Below, piece after piece: positions 42,341-43,883 of a stretch of DNA of 43,883 nucleotides. The notes beneath the pieces are model-generated. The model ran no database searches. It was given only the letters and a program-made list of their open reading frames with translations, and was not told the origin of the DNA. Origin of the DNA: Pelagicoccus mobilis (GTDB taxonomy: Bacteria > Verrucomicrobiota > Verrucomicrobiia > Opitutales > Opitutaceae); assembly GCF_016595505.1 (NCBI RefSeq), contig NZ_JAENIL010000056.1, positions 1 to 43,883 on the forward strand, read 5' to 3'. Made by a program: the position numbers and the translations under genes. Position 1 is the first letter of the stretch. Every line of letters starts with the position of its first letter.

Positions 42341-43711
42341 CTAAACCATTTCGTGAATGTAAGCCCCGTCGCTTTCGATGATTTTCTTAAAGTGGTAAGC
42401 CGAATCCTTCAGCGTTCTCTTACCCGTTTCGAAATCAACATAGATCAAACCAAAACGCTGCTTGTACCCCCACTGCCACTCGAAGTTATCCATCAGAGAC
42501 CAATAGAAGTAGCCCTCAAAGGGAATCCCCTCCTTCATGACACGCTCGATTCCAAGAAGGTACGTGCTGATAAACTCACTACGCTGCGGGTCTCGGACTC
42601 GACCATTTCTCCCTACCCACTCAACGATAGGAATTCCATTTTCCGTGATTACGATCGGCTTACCGTAACGTTCATAGAAGAACTTGCCTGCCCAATAAAT
42701 CGAGTCCGGCGTAACCGCCCAATCGTAAGTATTCAACGGCACTCCATCCGGATGGGGAATCCACTCCGGCTCTCCATTCGCTCCCGCGCGAACCCGTGTC
42801 GAAGTGTAGATGTTCGCACCGTAGAAATCAGGCTTGGTATGGATGATCTCCATATCTCCGGGAGCGATCTTCGGAGCCAAGGCGCCATACTGCTCGTACG
42901 CTTCTTCTGGATACTTTCCCAGAAAGACAGGATCCGCCCACCACGCCGTATTCCATACATTCAGGTTTGCCGTATCGACGCTAAAGGTAGCTTTCCGCGC
43001 CGCCTCGATATCGGCCTCGCTGTTTGTCTCCGCCCGTGCAGCCGAACCGACAGGAGCCCATCCACAAATCGGAGTTTTCTTCGCTCGCCCCTTGATCACT
43101 GCAGTCGCCTTCCCATGAGAAAGCAGAATGTTATGCCCCATCTGCATGACGGATCCAAAACTGTTCGTATCCCCCGGAGCATGACGCCCACACAGATATC
43201 CATGATCGAGCAGTACCTGCGGCTCGTTGATAGTGAACCAATGCTGTACGCGGTCTGAAAGCCGATCCACAACCACCTTGGCATAATCAGCGAACCAGTT
43301 GGAGATTTCGGGGTTCAACCAGCCGCCCTTTCGATGCAAGGCCAGAGGCAAATCCCAGTGGAACAAGGTGATCCAAGGTGCGATCTCCTTCTCCAGCAAG
43401 CGATCCACAAGCTTGTCGTAAAACGCGAGACCGGGCTCATTCATAGCTCCCACTCCATCTGGCAGTATACGCGACCAACTGAGCGAAAGACGATAGGCTT
43501 TCAATCCCATCTCCGCCATCAGATCGACGTCCTCTTCCCATCGCCGGTAATGATCGCAGGCTACCTTGCCATCCTGCCCCTGCCAGATCTTACCCTCCCG
43601 CTCGACAAACTCATCCCAAACAGACAAGCCTTTGCCGTCGGCAGTTGGCGAACCTTCGATCTGGTAAGAAGCAGTAGCCGCTCCCCATGCGAAATCCTTC
43701 GGAAAACTCAT
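42341..43711 (-). CDS. GH1 family beta-glucosidase
   Basis: Predicted retaining beta-glycosidase (beta-glucosidase or beta-galactosidase), cytoplasmic; 456 aa from the ATG at 43711 (a TTG four codons upstream is less likely). It has the whole GH1 barrel: FPKDFAWGAATASYQIEG at the N-terminus, YRLSLSWSRILPDG, FTINEP with acid/base E163, VITENG with nucleophile E357, and YFYWSLMDNFEWQWGY near the C-terminus. No signal peptide is present, so it acts on imported oligosaccharides. It is the last gene before the right terminal repeat (63 bp away); its promoter may lie in that short gap. The family is certain; the preferred sugar is not. Confidence 0.95.
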   Translation of the reverse strand: MSFPKDFAWGAATASYQIEGSPTADGKGLSVWDEFVEREGKIWQGQDGKVACDHYRRWEEDVDLMAEMGLKAYRLSLSWSRILPDGVGAMNEPGLAFYDKLVDRLLEKEIAPWITLFHWDLPLALHRKGGWLNPEISNWFADYAKVVVDRLSDRVQHWFTINEPQVLLDHGYLCGRHAPGDTNSFGSVMQMGHNILLSHGKATAVIKGRAKKTPICGWAPVGSAARAETNSEADIEAARKATFSVDTANLNVWNTAWWADPVFLGKYPEEAYEQYGALAPKIAPGDMEIIHTKPDFYGANIYTSTRVRAGANGEPEWIPHPDGVPLNTYDWAVTPDSIYWAGKFFYERYGKPIVITENGIPIVEWVGRNGRVRDPQRSEFISTYLLGIERVMKEGIPFEGYFYWSLMDNFEWQWGYKQRFGLIYVDFETGKRTLKDSAYHFKKIIESDGAYIHEMV

Positions 43712-43774
43712 TTTCAAAATCAATTAGCCCGCTCATCGGCAGGCAAAAACCAAGGTGCCGAACCCGTTCAGCTT

Positions 43775-43883
43775 AGGGCGTGTCTTTAAATGAGCTCTTT
43801 GCTGGTTCGAGCCCAAATCGAAGCAGCGCAAGGCTGCCAAAGCCTTGCGACACAAGTGTCGGATGGCTTTGGCGGACGCCGCG
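43775..43883. repeat. Right copy of the 109-bp terminal inverted repeat
   Basis: Reverse complement of positions 5-113 with a single mismatch. Identity ends abruptly at 43774/43775, as in the left copy. The repeat reaches the last base of the window and probably continues beyond it. The same element tip (GGGCGTGTCTTTAAAT) faces inward at both ends of the window. Confidence 0.85.

Noticed and set aside
42353-43258. 301-aa open frame opposite the GH1 gene, and similar antisense frames at 14595-15368 and 37530-38480
   Set aside because: All are antisense to unambiguous enzyme or receptor genes and look like low-complexity shadow translations.
181-43711. tRNA, rRNA, CRISPR, prophage and toxin-antitoxin genes
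   Set aside because: I looked for cloverleaf-like sequences, regularly spaced repeats and typical small gene pairs and found none that can be supported.

Overview
This window looks like a polysaccharide-utilisation region from a marine-type bacterium of the Verrucomicrobiota, most likely class Opitutae. I infer this from two SusC-like TonB-dependent receptors with an N-terminal FELSPFTVE motif and no SusD partner, from abundant LacI regulators and sulfatases, and from verrucomicrobial-type C-terminal tails on secreted hydrolases. I cannot name a genus. I see no tRNA, rRNA, CRISPR array, phage gene or transposase. Both ends of the window lie in the same 109-bp repeat in opposite orientation (108/109 identical), so the window is probably a contig that stops at a multicopy element.

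Left part (1-9 kb): a TonB receptor (-) diverges from a secreted GH9 enzyme (+). Two LacI-type regulators follow, overlapping by ATGA. Dyads of the form GTCAA-N4-TTGAC lie in the receptor/GH9 intergenic region and again upstream of the regulators. Middle part (9-29.8 kb): a TPR protein and a large FG-GAP/ASPIC beta-propeller protein (-), a retaining-type GH97 (+), a secreted sulfatase followed by a cytoplasmic GH127-like enzyme (-), an aldo/keto reductase (+), and a four-gene unit (-) of secreted clan GH-A hydrolase, GH78-like rhamnosidase, nucleoside-hydrolase-like protein and GPH sugar symporter. A secreted SGNH acetylesterase lies upstream of that unit. Right part (30-43.7 kb): an unusual MFS transporter with about 390 residues inserted before its last membrane helix, overlapping a small DUF3592-like membrane protein; a third LacI regulator; a cytoplasmic-type sulfatase; about 1 kb of structured non-coding DNA; a second TonB receptor; a Gfo/Idh/MocA oxidoreductase; and a GH1 beta-glucosidase.

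How the parts may work together (inference): the receptors import oligosaccharides made by the secreted GH9, GH97, clan GH-A, sulfatase and acetylesterase. The GPH and MFS permeases pass them into the cytoplasm. There the GH78-like, GH127-like and GH1 enzymes and the second sulfatase finish the breakdown, and the two oxidoreductases handle released sugars. The enzyme set suggests a sulfated, O-acetylated heteropolysaccharide containing rhamnose and/or arabinose/galactose, but the substrate is not proven.

The two most notable signals are (1) a second dyad family built on AATCCGTT/AACGGATT (ideal form TTAAAC-S-GTTTAA) placed upstream of nearly every transcription unit from 13.6 to 42.3 kb, which points to one local regulon, probably under the third LacI protein; and (2) the MFS/DUF3592-like pair, which looks like an undescribed two-component sugar permease.
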